From an uncultured Prochlorococcus sp. (GTDB lineage Bacteria > Cyanobacteriota > Cyanobacteriia > PCC-6307 > Cyanobiaceae): DNA of 64,000 nucleotides. Both the position numbers and the translations under genes were made by a program. The notes beneath the pieces are model-generated. The model ran no database searches. It saw nothing but the letters and a program-made list of their open reading frames with translations, and was not told the origin of the DNA. Positions within the stretch are counted from its first letter, which is position 1. The number at the start of each line of letters is the position of its first letter. This document shows positions 50,238 through 56,834 of the stretch, in pieces. The stretch lies in the NCBI GenBank assembly GCA_902612005.1, contig CACMCA010000005.1, positions 1 to 64,000 on the forward strand, written 5' to 3'.

Positions 50238-50651
50238 ATGAAAAAATTATCTTACTTCGTTCTTTTGTTCTTATCTTTAAATAATATCTTGTTTATGAAA
50301 TATTTGGAAGCAAATAATTTCACAGATGTAAAAATCATTAGTTGTTACGATGGTGATACATGTACTACATCCGAAGGAGAGAAAATTAGACTTGCATGTA
50401 TTGATACCCCAGAAATAAGAGGTAATGAAGTCAATCTAGAGAAAGCATTGTTTGCAAGAGATTACTTGAATTCTAAAGTAAAGGACAAATCCATAATTTT
50501 AAAACGAATTACTACTGATAGATATAATCGGACTGTTGGAGAACTTTATGCAGATAATATCAATATCCAAGAATTACTCTACAAAAAAGGACTTGCAAGA
50601 ATTTATAAAAAATATGCTTATCAATGTCCCTGGACAAATAAGTATATTTAA
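50238..50651 (+). CDS. Secreted thermonuclease (SNase family)
   Basis: 137 residues with a signal peptide (1-~26) and an SNase OB-fold: VKIISCYDGDTCTTSEGEKI, RLACIDTPEIRG, and RYNRTVGELYADNINIQELL. The catalytic Arg, Glu and Arg (R in IRLACID, E in TPEIRG, R in DRYNRT) are in place. Two Cys near the ends. Likely degrades external DNA or RNA. Confidence 0.88.
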   Translation: MKKLSYFVLLFLSLNNILFMKYLEANNFTDVKIISCYDGDTCTTSEGEKIRLACIDTPEIRGNEVNLEKALFARDYLNSKVKDKSIILKRITTDRYNRTVGELYADNINIQELLYKKGLARIYKKYAYQCPWTNKYI

Positions 50652-50712
50652 ATTTATTGATAAAGTCTAAAAATAATTATTTATGCAAATAACTTTTTAT
50701 TTATTTCTAACT

Positions 50713-50926
50713 TTTTAAACTTTGCTTTCAAATTTCTCACTAAAAGAATCAAAAGCATTCTCTAACTCTTTTGTATTGAATCTTGAATAACTTTTTAAAT
50801 GTGTTTCCAGATCATATCCCATGGCATCAGCTATTTGCTTTGGTGCTCTATAAGTTCCATTTTTGTTGATCCTATTGTGAGCAACATAGGCGTATCTATG
50901 CCTGAAAGAATAAGGAGAAACGTCTT
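50713..50926 (-). pseudogene. Tyrosine recombinase (integrase) C-terminal remnant
   Basis: Minus frame: SPYSFRHRYAYVAHNRINKN, then GTYRAPKQIADAMGYDLETH, LKSYSRFNTKELENAF. It holds the YSFRH (HxxR-type Arg), the MGYD helix and the Tyr nucleophile in SYSRF. The upstream part including the first Arg is missing, and a stop (TAA) precedes. This is the integrase type linked to tRNA-inserted elements. Confidence 0.7.
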
Positions 50927-51007
50927 TCTCTTAACTCTTTACAAATAAAATCAACTTATAATCAATTGATGAATTTTGGATATAAGTTACGAATAAGCAA
51001 GCTCTAA
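50906..51007 (+). pseudogene. C-terminal fragment of an unknown island protein, copy 2
   Basis: KNKEKRLSLNSLQIKSTYNQ then LMNFGYKLRISKL-stop. Homologous to 48262-48361 (about 25 of 33 residues equal, mostly silent changes otherwise). Abuts and slightly overlaps the integrase remnant on the other strand. Confidence 0.55.
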
Positions 51008-51058
51008 TTTTCTTTTTGATTTAAAGTAATAATCATCAGAATCGCAAAGTAATAGTAA

Positions 51059-51346
51059 CTAATTATTTCTATTAAATTTATTATATTTTTTATTGTTGGG
51101 TCTGTCTCTTTTCTCAGCCTCGTTGACCCTTATCTCTCGTCCCATCCATTCAACATCTTGAAGATCATCAATGGCTATTTTCTCAGAACTTTGATCATTT
51201 AAATCTACAAATGCAAACCCTCTTTTTCTTCCTGTTTCCCTGTCGAGGGGTAAATAACATTTCTTGACTACTCCATAATTACTAAAAAGCGATTCAAGAT
51301 CTTCTACTTCAGTATCCCAAGATAAATTTCCAATAAAAATAGTCAT
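51059..51346 (-). CDS. RRM-type RNA-binding protein
   Basis: 95 residues, one RRM: RNP2 IFIGNLSWD (3-11), RNP1 KRGFAFVDL (~42-50), and a short Asn/Lys-rich tail. Typical of cyanobacterial Rbp proteins, which bind mRNA and help target thylakoid messages or respond to cold. Promoter module D lies ~155 bases upstream. Confidence 0.92.
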   Translation of the reverse strand: MTIFIGNLSWDTEVEDLESLFSNYGVVKKCYLPLDRETGRKRGFAFVDLNDQSSEKIAIDDLQDVEWMGREIRVNEAEKRDRPNNKKYNKFNRNN

Positions 51347-51498
51347 TTCTTTTTGTCCTTGTGTAATATTTTCGAATAGTTAGCAAGGACCAGCGATAAA
51401 AGACCAATGCAAGATACTACTTTATTTACAATAACTCTTGGTAGGTGAGATTCAGTATTAATAGACCTAACCGTTAATAAATAAGTTATTTGCCTCTT

Positions 51499-51519
51499 AT
51501 TTTAGATCGACTGTCAATC
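51499..51519 (-). promoter_or_regulatory. Island promoter module D
   Basis: GATTGACAGTCGATC (51505-51519), directly followed by TAAAAT on the minus strand. Overlaps the TGA stop of the 70-residue gene. No hairpin follows. It may drive the RRM gene at 51346. Confidence 0.5.
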
Positions 51520-51730
51520 AATAAGCAGCGCCTCCTAAGTCCTCGAGTAATTCATTCTTCTCTCTTTTCTCATACCACTTATTTAAATCTTCATCACTTA
51601 CTGTTCTAAATAAAAATAAGGATATCTTTTCCAAATAATCAGCGATATAAATTCTTGAAATTGGGTTTAGAGAAACATAAATTATGGTAATTAAAACTAA
51701 TAAAAGCTCAACAAGGAGTATGCGTTTCAT
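51518..51730 (-). CDS. Small membrane protein, 70 aa (paralogue of 38105-38320)
   Basis: Membrane helix (~5-22), then NPISRIYIADYLEKISLFLF and SDEDLNKWYEKREKNELLED. See the paralogue for the shared core. Begins MKRILLVELL, another KR-L start. 8 bases after the PDZ gene stop. Confidence 0.7.
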   Translation of the reverse strand: MKRILLVELLLVLITIIYVSLNPISRIYIADYLEKISLFLFRTVSDEDLNKWYEKREKNELLEDLGGAAY

Positions 51731-51738
51731 TCAGAAAT

Positions 51739-52308
51739 TTAAATTGAATTTCCTTTTTTGAGCTTTGACGAGGAATCATTTTCTGGAAAAATCTGTTTTA
51801 TATTTTCTGGAAAGAAAAACTCTAATTGCCTCCTTAAATCACCTTCATATAAATAGTCTTTTGTTGAGACTTTAAAAGTATCTCTTACTAATCGAACATT
51901 TATTTTTTCCTTTTTACCTGCCTCATTAATTCTTGATAAAACTAATTTAATTGGCTTATCTTTTGGTCCTTTTATGAGAGAAACAGCTTCATTTAGACCC
52001 ATTCCTTTAGTTGATTTGCCATCTATTTTTATGATTACATCATTTGGTTTAATGTCAGCTGAAGCAGCAGGTGAATCATTTATTACAGATTGAATAGTTA
52101 ATTCAGCATTATCACTATTAAGAAAAAGCCTTATTCCTATCCCAGATATTTCTTTATCTTTTTTGCGAGAAAATTGTTTATTAGTATTCACGCAACCTGC
52201 ATAATCTCGTGCTTCTAAACATTTCTTATGTAATTCATCAGATATTCCAGCATTAACCGTAGTAGGCAAAGCCAGGGCAGCTAGTAATGGGAGTAGTAAG
52301 CGTTTCAT
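51739..52308 (-). CDS. Secreted PDZ-domain protein, 189 aa
   Basis: Signal peptide MKRLLLPLLAALALPTTVNA (1-20), then a PDZ domain like those of C-terminal processing proteases: GIGIRLFLNSDNAELTIQSV, INDSPAASADIKPNDVIIKI, DGKSTKGMGLNEAVSLIKGP. No protease domain follows, so it is a stand-alone PDZ, perhaps a binding adaptor. Overlaps the upstream gene by ATGA. Confidence 0.8.
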   Translation of the reverse strand: MKRLLLPLLAALALPTTVNAGISDELHKKCLEARDYAGCVNTNKQFSRKKDKEISGIGIRLFLNSDNAELTIQSVINDSPAASADIKPNDVIIKIDGKSTKGMGLNEAVSLIKGPKDKPIKLVLSRINEAGKKEKINVRLVRDTFKVSTKDYLYEGDLRRQLEFFFPENIKQIFPENDSSSKLKKGNSI

Positions 52309-52709
52309 CTAGGAAGTATTCTATTTAATTCGGGATATTCAATTCTTAATTCTTCTATAAATGCATCAACGGTCTTTGATATCTCGTCAGTAGTATTCAA
52401 AATAGAATTTTTATATTTTAGATATTCGGAAACTTGAAATAATTTCATAGTTGATTTTGTTAAAAGTAATGTTGCAAGAGGAGATTTATCTGCCAATTTA
52501 GTTGAAGGAAAATATTTTATAGTTTCAGGATAAGTTTTTTCCATATCCTCAATATAGTCTTCTATCTTTTCATTTAATTCATCATATTTTGATGATAAAA
52601 ACTTTTTGGTATTTAAATATTCAAAACCTGCGAATAAAAAACCAATAGGAAAACTTAAAAATAATATTGAAAGAGAAAGCCTAAGAAGATTTTGGGAAAA
52701 TTTTTCCAT
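52305..52709 (-). CDS. Membrane-anchored helical protein, 134 aa
   Basis: Open frame from TTG at 52721; ATG at 52709 preferred (MEKFSQNLLRLS). One membrane segment (~8-28), then a long helical region with EKIEDYIEDMEKTYPETIKY and the similar DAFIEELRIEYPELNRILP, an internal repeat of a Tyr-Pro motif. Couples to the PDZ gene by ATGA. Function unknown. Confidence 0.6.
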   Translation of the reverse strand: MEKFSQNLLRLSLSILFLSFPIGFLFAGFEYLNTKKFLSSKYDELNEKIEDYIEDMEKTYPETIKYFPSTKLADKSPLATLLLTKSTMKLFQVSEYLKYKNSILNTTDEISKTVDAFIEELRIEYPELNRILPR

Positions 52710-52818
52710 AGAAATAATCAATTTAATTTATTTAAAACATATCAAGGTTAAAAGTAAGTAAAGCATGTAATATTTTTGCTTTCTTCTTCTGATCTACTGA
52801 AATATTTAATTTTTATAA

Positions 52819-52839
52819 TTTCTATATCGACTGTCAATC
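52819..52839 (-). promoter_or_regulatory. Island promoter module E
   Basis: GATTGACAGTCGATA (52825-52839) followed by TAGAAA on the minus strand. Preceded by an orphan MKRLLL start (52851-52874). No hairpin; ~110 bases upstream of the gene at 52709. Confidence 0.45.
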
Positions 52840-52850
52840 GTATTTAATAT

Positions 52851-52874
52851 AGCGGTGCAATTAGTAAGCGTTTC
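52851..52874 (-). repeat. Orphan signal-peptide start sequence
   Basis: TTGAAACGCTTACTAATTGC then ACCGCT on the minus strand, overlapping the stop of the gene at 52873 and running into a stop after ~10 codons. Same as at 41105 and 56435; here and at 56435 it precedes the palindrome by about 12 bases. Confidence 0.5.
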
Positions 52875-53268
52875 AATTTTTATTGTTAACTAATCCATAG
52901 ATACATAAAAGAGGATTCACTATTAAAACAATCCAGAAAGGAGGAGGGGGTCCTCCATCAACAATTGTCCCAGCGTTAAAAGTATTAAATAGAGCTACTG
53001 CCAAAAAACAAAACATCAAAGCTAATTCACCTGATAAAACTTTTCTTAAGGAGGCTTTATCTTTAATGGAACTACAAATAATCAATAAAAAACCTATTCC
53101 TAAATTACTAGCAGCTACAACATCTGCAGTACCTCTAACAAGAAGCAATGTTTCACTTGAAGCGTTGCCTGCAATAGTTTCCACTGAAAAAATTAGTAGA
53201 GAAATAATTAACAACCCCAACAGGATATGAAGAACTCCAGTAGTTTTTAAAATATTTTTTAACTTCAT
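52873..53268 (-). CDS. Four-helix membrane protein, 131 aa
   Basis: Membrane segments at ~12-32, 45-65, 80-97 and 108-126. RGTADVVAASNLGIGFLLI lies in the second. The build resembles small DUF4345-like membrane proteins, but identity is uncertain. Its ATG directly follows the best copy of the promoter-hairpin module. Confidence 0.6.
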   Translation of the reverse strand: MKLKNILKTTGVLHILLGLLIISLLIFSVETIAGNASSETLLLVRGTADVVAASNLGIGFLLIICSSIKDKASLRKVLSGELALMFCFLAVALFNTFNAGTIVDGGPPPPFWIVLIVNPLLCIYGLVNNKN

Positions 53269-53313
53269 AAAAAAAGGAGCTAATTGCCCCTTATTGTAGA
53301 TCGACTGTCAATC
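53269..53313 (-). promoter_or_regulatory. Island promoter module F
   Basis: GATTGACAGTCGATC (53299-53313), TACAAT, then AAGGGGCAATTAGCTCC and six Ts against the ATG. GGGGC / GCTCC can pair across AATTA. Most complete copy. Confidence 0.65.
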
Positions 53314-53323
53314 TATTTATATT

Positions 53324-53473
53324 TTAATTCTCATCCACTAACTTTCCTCCATACTCTCTTGCAATTACATCTAAACACCTAAGAATATCCTTATTTTTTA
53401 ATAGATCTGTTTTCTCTAAATAATTAAGGAGAGTTCTTATTTGTTCAATAGTATTTTCTTCTAATTCCTTCAT
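53324..53473 (-). CDS. Acidic helical protein, 49 aa
   Basis: MKELEENTIEQIRTLLNYLE, then KTDLLKNKDILRCLDVIARE. Soluble, helical. Its ATG overlaps the stop of the glyoxalase-like remnant as TAATG. No family. Confidence 0.55.
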   Translation of the reverse strand: MKELEENTIEQIRTLLNYLEKTDLLKNKDILRCLDVIAREYGGKLVDEN

Positions 53474-53550
53474 TAGTTTATCTCTATTAGCTCAATCATA
53501 TATCCATCAAGATCATCTACGAAAGCTAAAACTATTGATCTTGTTGCATT
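53473..53550 (-). pseudogene. Glyoxalase-like C-terminal fragment
   Basis: Frame ending ...ATRSIVLAFVDDLDGYMIEL then IEIN-stop; AFVxDxDGYMIELIE is the C-terminal motif of glyoxalase I/VOC proteins with the metal Glu. The N-terminal part is missing. It partly overlaps the end of the gene at 53532 in another frame. Confidence 0.55.
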
Positions 53551-53714
53551 TGTTTTTTCTTTAGTCTTTCGTATTCAACATGCAGAACACCTAAACGCCA
53601 AGCATCTTTCAATCCTTTTACACCTCCCATTAGGAGTTTTGCATCTGAAGGTGAATGTGACTTCATGCTCAAGAAATCTTTTTGCCAAGATTTTTCATTC
53701 CATTTTTTAGTCAT
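53532..53714 (-). CDS. Basic hypothetical protein, 60 aa
   Basis: MTKKWNEKSWQKDFLSMKSH, SPSDAKLLMGGVKGLKDAWR, then a helical basic end. Overlaps the previous gene by ATGA. Unrecognised. Confidence 0.55.
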   Translation of the reverse strand: MTKKWNEKSWQKDFLSMKSHSPSDAKLLMGGVKGLKDAWRLGVLHVEYERLKKKQMQQDQ

Positions 53715-53974
53715 TCAACTATCTCCAGTTTATAAACTATATCTTTACAGTTATTAGCTTTGTCCCATTCCCTAGCCCATTCTGTATCTAACATCTTTGC
53801 GAACTCTTCTAAACATGAAACTGTATAAAAGGAATGAGACTTGTGATCATTAATTTTTACTAAATCATAATCAAATACAATTCCATCTCCTTGTTCTTTT
53901 ACCCATTGATCAACAGTCTCTGCATAATCTTTAAAAGAGCAATCAAAGGTGCAAACGATAAATAACTTTTCCAT
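53711..53974 (-). CDS. Hypothetical protein, 87 aa
   Basis: MEKLFIVCTFDCSFKDYAET then VDQWVKEQGDGIVFDYDLVK, soluble alpha/beta pattern with three Cys. Preceded by promoter module G. No family recognised. Confidence 0.55.
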   Translation of the reverse strand: MEKLFIVCTFDCSFKDYAETVDQWVKEQGDGIVFDYDLVKINDHKSHSFYTVSCLEEFAKMLDTEWAREWDKANNCKDIVYKLEIVE

Positions 53975-54019
53975 AAAAAAGAGAATTTTATCCTTCCAAT
54001 TTTATATCTAATGTCAAAT
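53975..54019 (-). promoter_or_regulatory. Island promoter module G (degenerate)
   Basis: ATTTGACATTAGATA (54005-54019), TAAAAT, then GGAAGGATAAAATTCTC and six Ts before ATG. The -10, leader layout and spacing match the other copies; the palindrome is worn. Confidence 0.5.
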
Positions 54020-54131
54020 TAAATCTCACGCAAAACTTACTCAAATCAAGATTAATTAGTCCAAATACGGCAACATTTATTTTTATAAAAATACTGATAG
54101 CAAAATAAGTCTCAGTTATAGCTTAAATCTT

Positions 54132-54181
54132 GCGGGCGCTTTGGGAGCACTTGGTCGTAGGTTCGAATCCTGTTCCCCCTA
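54132..54181 (+). pseudogene. tRNA-Pro 3'-half remnant
   Basis: GCGGGCGCTTTGGGAGCACT... TTCGAATCCTGT.. matches the 3' 50 bases of tRNA-Pro(TGG) with a few changes (the acceptor end reads TTCCCCCTA instead of CGCCCCGA). The D-arm side is absent. It marks a past insertion end. Confidence 0.85.
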
Positions 54182-54316
54182 CTCTAATAATCCAATTCCT
54201 TGACAGGTTCCCCAGCCTTTTTTTTATTAGTCAAAATATGACCACTCTATTTGTGGTCAAATTGGTTGTTAATTAAAAGGATGTTATTAAAATTATCTTA
54301 ATTACTTAGGAATCAA
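54182..54316 (+). other. Gap before rmuC with an inverted repeat
   Basis: TTTTATTAG follows CAGCC. AATATGACCAC-TCTATTT-GTGGTCAAATT (54235-54262) can form a hairpin upstream of rmuC; an operator is possible. No gene seen. Confidence 0.35.
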
Positions 54317-55909
54317 TTGGATAATGTCCTTCTTTTCATAACAGGTGTTTTATCTGGAATTATCGTTGGTTTTATAATTAGTCGTTCTTATTCCAAAAAA
54401 TCAAGAAGTAATGATGGAAGTAAAGAAAGTTTTCTAGAAGAAAATCTATTTAAAGCTGAAAAAAACCTAGAAGAAACTTTATTAGAGCTAAATAATCAAA
54501 AAAAAGAATTAAAAATTTATCAGCATAATACACAAGATTTAAGTGCAAAAGCTGCAATAAAAGAAACAGAATTAAAAGTAGTCTCGCAAGAAAAGATTAA
54601 GTTGGAGAATAATCAAATAGAATTTAAAAAAGATTTTGAATATCTCAGAAATCAAAAGGAATTACTGGGTATTGAAATTGGAGAATTGAAAGAACAAAAT
54701 AAATCACTTACTGAAGAATCAACCCGTATCGAATCTGAAAAAGAGAAATTAGAAGAGATTTGTCAAACGGCTATCAATGATAAAGAGAGCCTTAGAACGG
54801 AAAGGGAAAAACTCAATAATCAAATTGCTGAAATAAAAGAGCAATTAAAATCTCAACAAACGCAAACTAAATTTCTTGAGCAAGCCAAGGCTGATCTAGT
54901 AACACAATTTCGTGCACTAAGTGCAAAGATGCTTGAAGGATCAAAAGATGCGCTTTTAAAAAGGACAAAAGAAGAAGTAACAGAGCCTTTTACAAAACAA
55001 GTTGAAACTCTTCGAAAACAAGTTGAATTATTATCAAAAGATTCAACAGAAAAATTAAGTGCCTTAAGGGAAACAACAATTAATTTAGATAAAAAAAGTG
55101 ATGACGTTAAAGTTGCTGCAATGCAACTTACAAGTGCACTAAGATCACCAAATGTTAAGGGTAGATGGGGAGAAGTTAACTTAAAAAGAATTTTAGAATT
55201 TGTAGGACTTATTAATTATTGTGATTTTGATGAGCAAGTTAGTGTCGAAACTGAAGAGAGTAGATTAAGACCAGATTGTGTTATTAGTATTCCTGGATCA
55301 AGAAGATTAATAGTTGACTCAAAAGCACCTATAGAAAGTTATTTAGATGCTATAAAAGCAACTGATCAAAATCTCCAAGAGAAGGCAGTGGCGGATCATC
55401 TTAAAAAGGTTCGTAGTCATATTGATCAACTAGCTAAGAAGGATTACTCAAATCAATTAAGTGAGATCGGCGAAGTAGTTGATGGAGTGGTTTTATATAT
55501 TCCAGTTGAAGGGGCTCTATCCATGGCATTGGAGCGAGATCCTAATCTATTAGAATATGCATTCGAGAAAAATATAATTCTCACATTCCCTACAAGTCTC
55601 CTCGCAATACTTAAAGGATTTTCTATGACTATCCAAAAAGCTGAAATGACAAAAAATATTAATGAGATACAGCAAATGTCAACAGAACTTTATAAGAGAT
55701 TTTTAGTCTTTGTAGAAAAATTCTCTGACGTTGGTTTAAAAATTTCCAATTTGAATAAATCTTATAATGCTGCTCAAGGTTCTTATGAAAAGAGGCTATT
55801 ACCGCAAGCAAAACGTATCGCAGAATTATCGGGACAAAATAATGAATTTCTCCCTTTATCTGAAATAGATACAAACATAAAAGAATTTAAGTCCATTGAT
55901 AACAATTAA
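54317..55909 (+). CDS. rmuC: DNA recombination protein RmuC
   Basis: RmuC limits sequence inversions and is built from a membrane anchor, a long coiled coil and a PD-(D/E)xK-like nuclease domain. Here: membrane helix (~4-22, start TTG), coiled coil (~40-270, Gln/Glu/Lys-rich), then the core: GRWGEVNLKRILEFVGL, RPDCVISIPGSRRLIVDSKA, and VVLYIPVEGALSMALE. 530 residues. It lies next to tRNA-Pro debris, so it may be the first core gene or carried cargo. Confidence 0.93.
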   Translation: MDNVLLFITGVLSGIIVGFIISRSYSKKSRSNDGSKESFLEENLFKAEKNLEETLLELNNQKKELKIYQHNTQDLSAKAAIKETELKVVSQEKIKLENNQIEFKKDFEYLRNQKELLGIEIGELKEQNKSLTEESTRIESEKEKLEEICQTAINDKESLRTEREKLNNQIAEIKEQLKSQQTQTKFLEQAKADLVTQFRALSAKMLEGSKDALLKRTKEEVTEPFTKQVETLRKQVELLSKDSTEKLSALRETTINLDKKSDDVKVAAMQLTSALRSPNVKGRWGEVNLKRILEFVGLINYCDFDEQVSVETEESRLRPDCVISIPGSRRLIVDSKAPIESYLDAIKATDQNLQEKAVADHLKKVRSHIDQLAKKDYSNQLSEIGEVVDGVVLYIPVEGALSMALERDPNLLEYAFEKNIILTFPTSLLAILKGFSMTIQKAEMTKNINEIQQMSTELYKRFLVFVEKFSDVGLKISNLNKSYNAAQGSYEKRLLPQAKRIAELSGQNNEFLPLSEIDTNIKEFKSIDNN

Positions 55910-56094
55910 TATACTTTTCAAAGTCCATTTTTATAAATAAAAATTCAAATATTGCTCAAAAAATGTTCTCGTAAATAAATCAACAAATAGATTTTCTTAA
56001 AAGATGTCTTCAAGAGATAATTAAAAGTTACTCTCTTGCCCTTTAGAGCTGATAGATTTATTTCTATTGGCTCTTTTTTGGGAGTGTTTTTATA
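55910..56094. other. Gap after rmuC
   Basis: AT-rich. CAAGAGA (56012-56018) and TCTCTTG (56033-56039) may form a hairpin that ends rmuC (T-run weak). No gene seen. Confidence 0.35.
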
Positions 56095-56141
56095 TATTGA
56101 CAATCAATTTAAAATTGGGAGCAATTAGCTCCTTCTTTATT
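56095..56141 (+). promoter_or_regulatory. Island promoter module H (plus strand)
   Basis: TATTGACAATCAATT (56095-56109), TAAAAT, then TGGGAGCAATTAGCTCC, a T-rich run and ATG at 56142. GGAGC/GCTCC pair around AATTA. The only intact plus-strand copy. Confidence 0.6.
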
Positions 56142-56417
56142 ATGGATTTTTTTGATATTGTTTTTAATTATATTTTTAATTTAACTATTACAGTCATTAT
56201 TGGATTATTGCTTAATCGCATGTTGACAGCCTTAATAAGAATAGAAAAAACTCAAACTTTAGCTCTTGCCTATTTAATTAATCCTAATGCAATGCTAGAT
56301 GGAACAAGTAGCGATTTAGTAATTGAGAATGCATTAAAACAGTCGATGAATGCAAAAGGAGAAACCCAAAGAGCGGTTAAATTTTTAAAGAATCTAAAAG
56401 CACTTACGGATGTGTAG
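56142..56417 (+). CDS. Small membrane protein, 91 aa
   Basis: ATG 56142 chosen since the module leader ends there; the longer frame (56067) would run through the promoter. One or two membrane segments (~5-32, MDFFDIVFNYIFNLTITVII), then a basic helix and a soluble tail with SSDLVIENALKQSMNAKGET. Unrecognised. Confidence 0.65.
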   Translation: MDFFDIVFNYIFNLTITVIIGLLLNRMLTALIRIEKTQTLALAYLINPNAMLDGTSSDLVIENALKQSMNAKGETQRAVKFLKNLKALTDV

Positions 56418-56434
56418 AAAATCTTATAGGTATT

Positions 56435-56457
56435 GAATGCTTACTACCTGCACCGCC
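56435..56457 (+). repeat. Orphan signal-peptide start sequence (plus strand)
   Basis: GAATGCTTACTACCTGCACC then GCC, matching the orphan starts at 41105 and 52851, and 11 bases before palindrome I. So this pairing occurs twice. Confidence 0.5.
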
Positions 56458-56467
56458 ATATAAATAT

Positions 56468-56482
56468 GATCGACAGTCGATC
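56468..56482. promoter_or_regulatory. Island palindrome I
   Basis: GATCGACAGTCGATC is a perfect palindrome about a central A. A TTATTT follows on the plus strand; no hairpin or gene start follows directly. Confidence 0.5.
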
Positions 56483-56613
56483 TTATTTAATTAAAGTCTG
56501 CTATAACCTAATTTTGTTGAAATACTTTGCTATGGTAAATTTCAATTTTTCGACACCACCGAATTAACAGGAGGAAGAATAAAAGATATGGACAACTTAG
56601 TTTTTTTTACAAT

Positions 56614-56654
56614 TGGCATGCAGGGGGCCAGCGGTTAGAGTCCGCTTGGCTCCA
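56614..56654 (+). pseudogene. tRNA-Ala 3'-half remnant
   Basis: TGGCATGCAGGGGGCCAG... TTGGCTCCA matches the last 41 bases of tRNA-Ala(GGC) from the anticodon loop on; the T-loop is worn (TTAGAGT) but the stems co-vary (GCGG/CCGC). Marks a second insertion end. Confidence 0.85.
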
Positions 56655-56834
56655 CTTAATTTGTATTCATAACGAAAGTTTTCAAAGTTCGTTTAGTAAT
56701 AAAATAACTTTTGCGCGTACTAATCCAAGCTTGTTTAAACAATTCTGCACCCAAAAAAGCGCTTATAAGTTTTTATTTTACGAAGGATTTTTATCAATTT
56801 CTGCGTTAATGATATATAGATATAAAGTATTTTT
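56655..56834. other. Gap at the right island edge
   Basis: 180 bases with no gene. Probable promoter of the EF-hand/sigma operon; TATAGATATAAAGT near 56815 could serve as -10. Otherwise nothing seen. Confidence 0.35.

Larger units (their letters stand above)
56418..56613 (+). other. Gap with repeat pieces and a broken short gene start
   Basis: Holds the orphan MKRLLL sequence, palindrome I and, at 56588, an ATG with a good AGGAGG ribosome binding site that reads MDNLVFFTIGMQGASG and then stops in the tRNA-Ala fragment. The start recalls the first residues of rmuC (MDNVLLFITG) and may be a displaced copy. Confidence 0.4.
25829..56661. mobile_element. Genomic island bounded by tRNA-Pro and tRNA-Ala pieces
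   Basis: Limits are inferred from tRNA fragments: a 5'-half at 25918, intact tRNA-Pro at 26882, intact tRNA-Ala at 28620, the 3' half of tRNA-Pro at 54132 and the 3' half of tRNA-Ala at 56614. Between them lie integrase, VapE-like and nuclease remnants, few core genes, many orphan microproteins and a dispersed promoter repeat. This fits the tRNA-anchored islands known from Prochlorococcus, where satellite elements (tycheposons) insert at tRNA genes. The exact ends of individual insertions cannot be separated. Confidence 0.8.
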
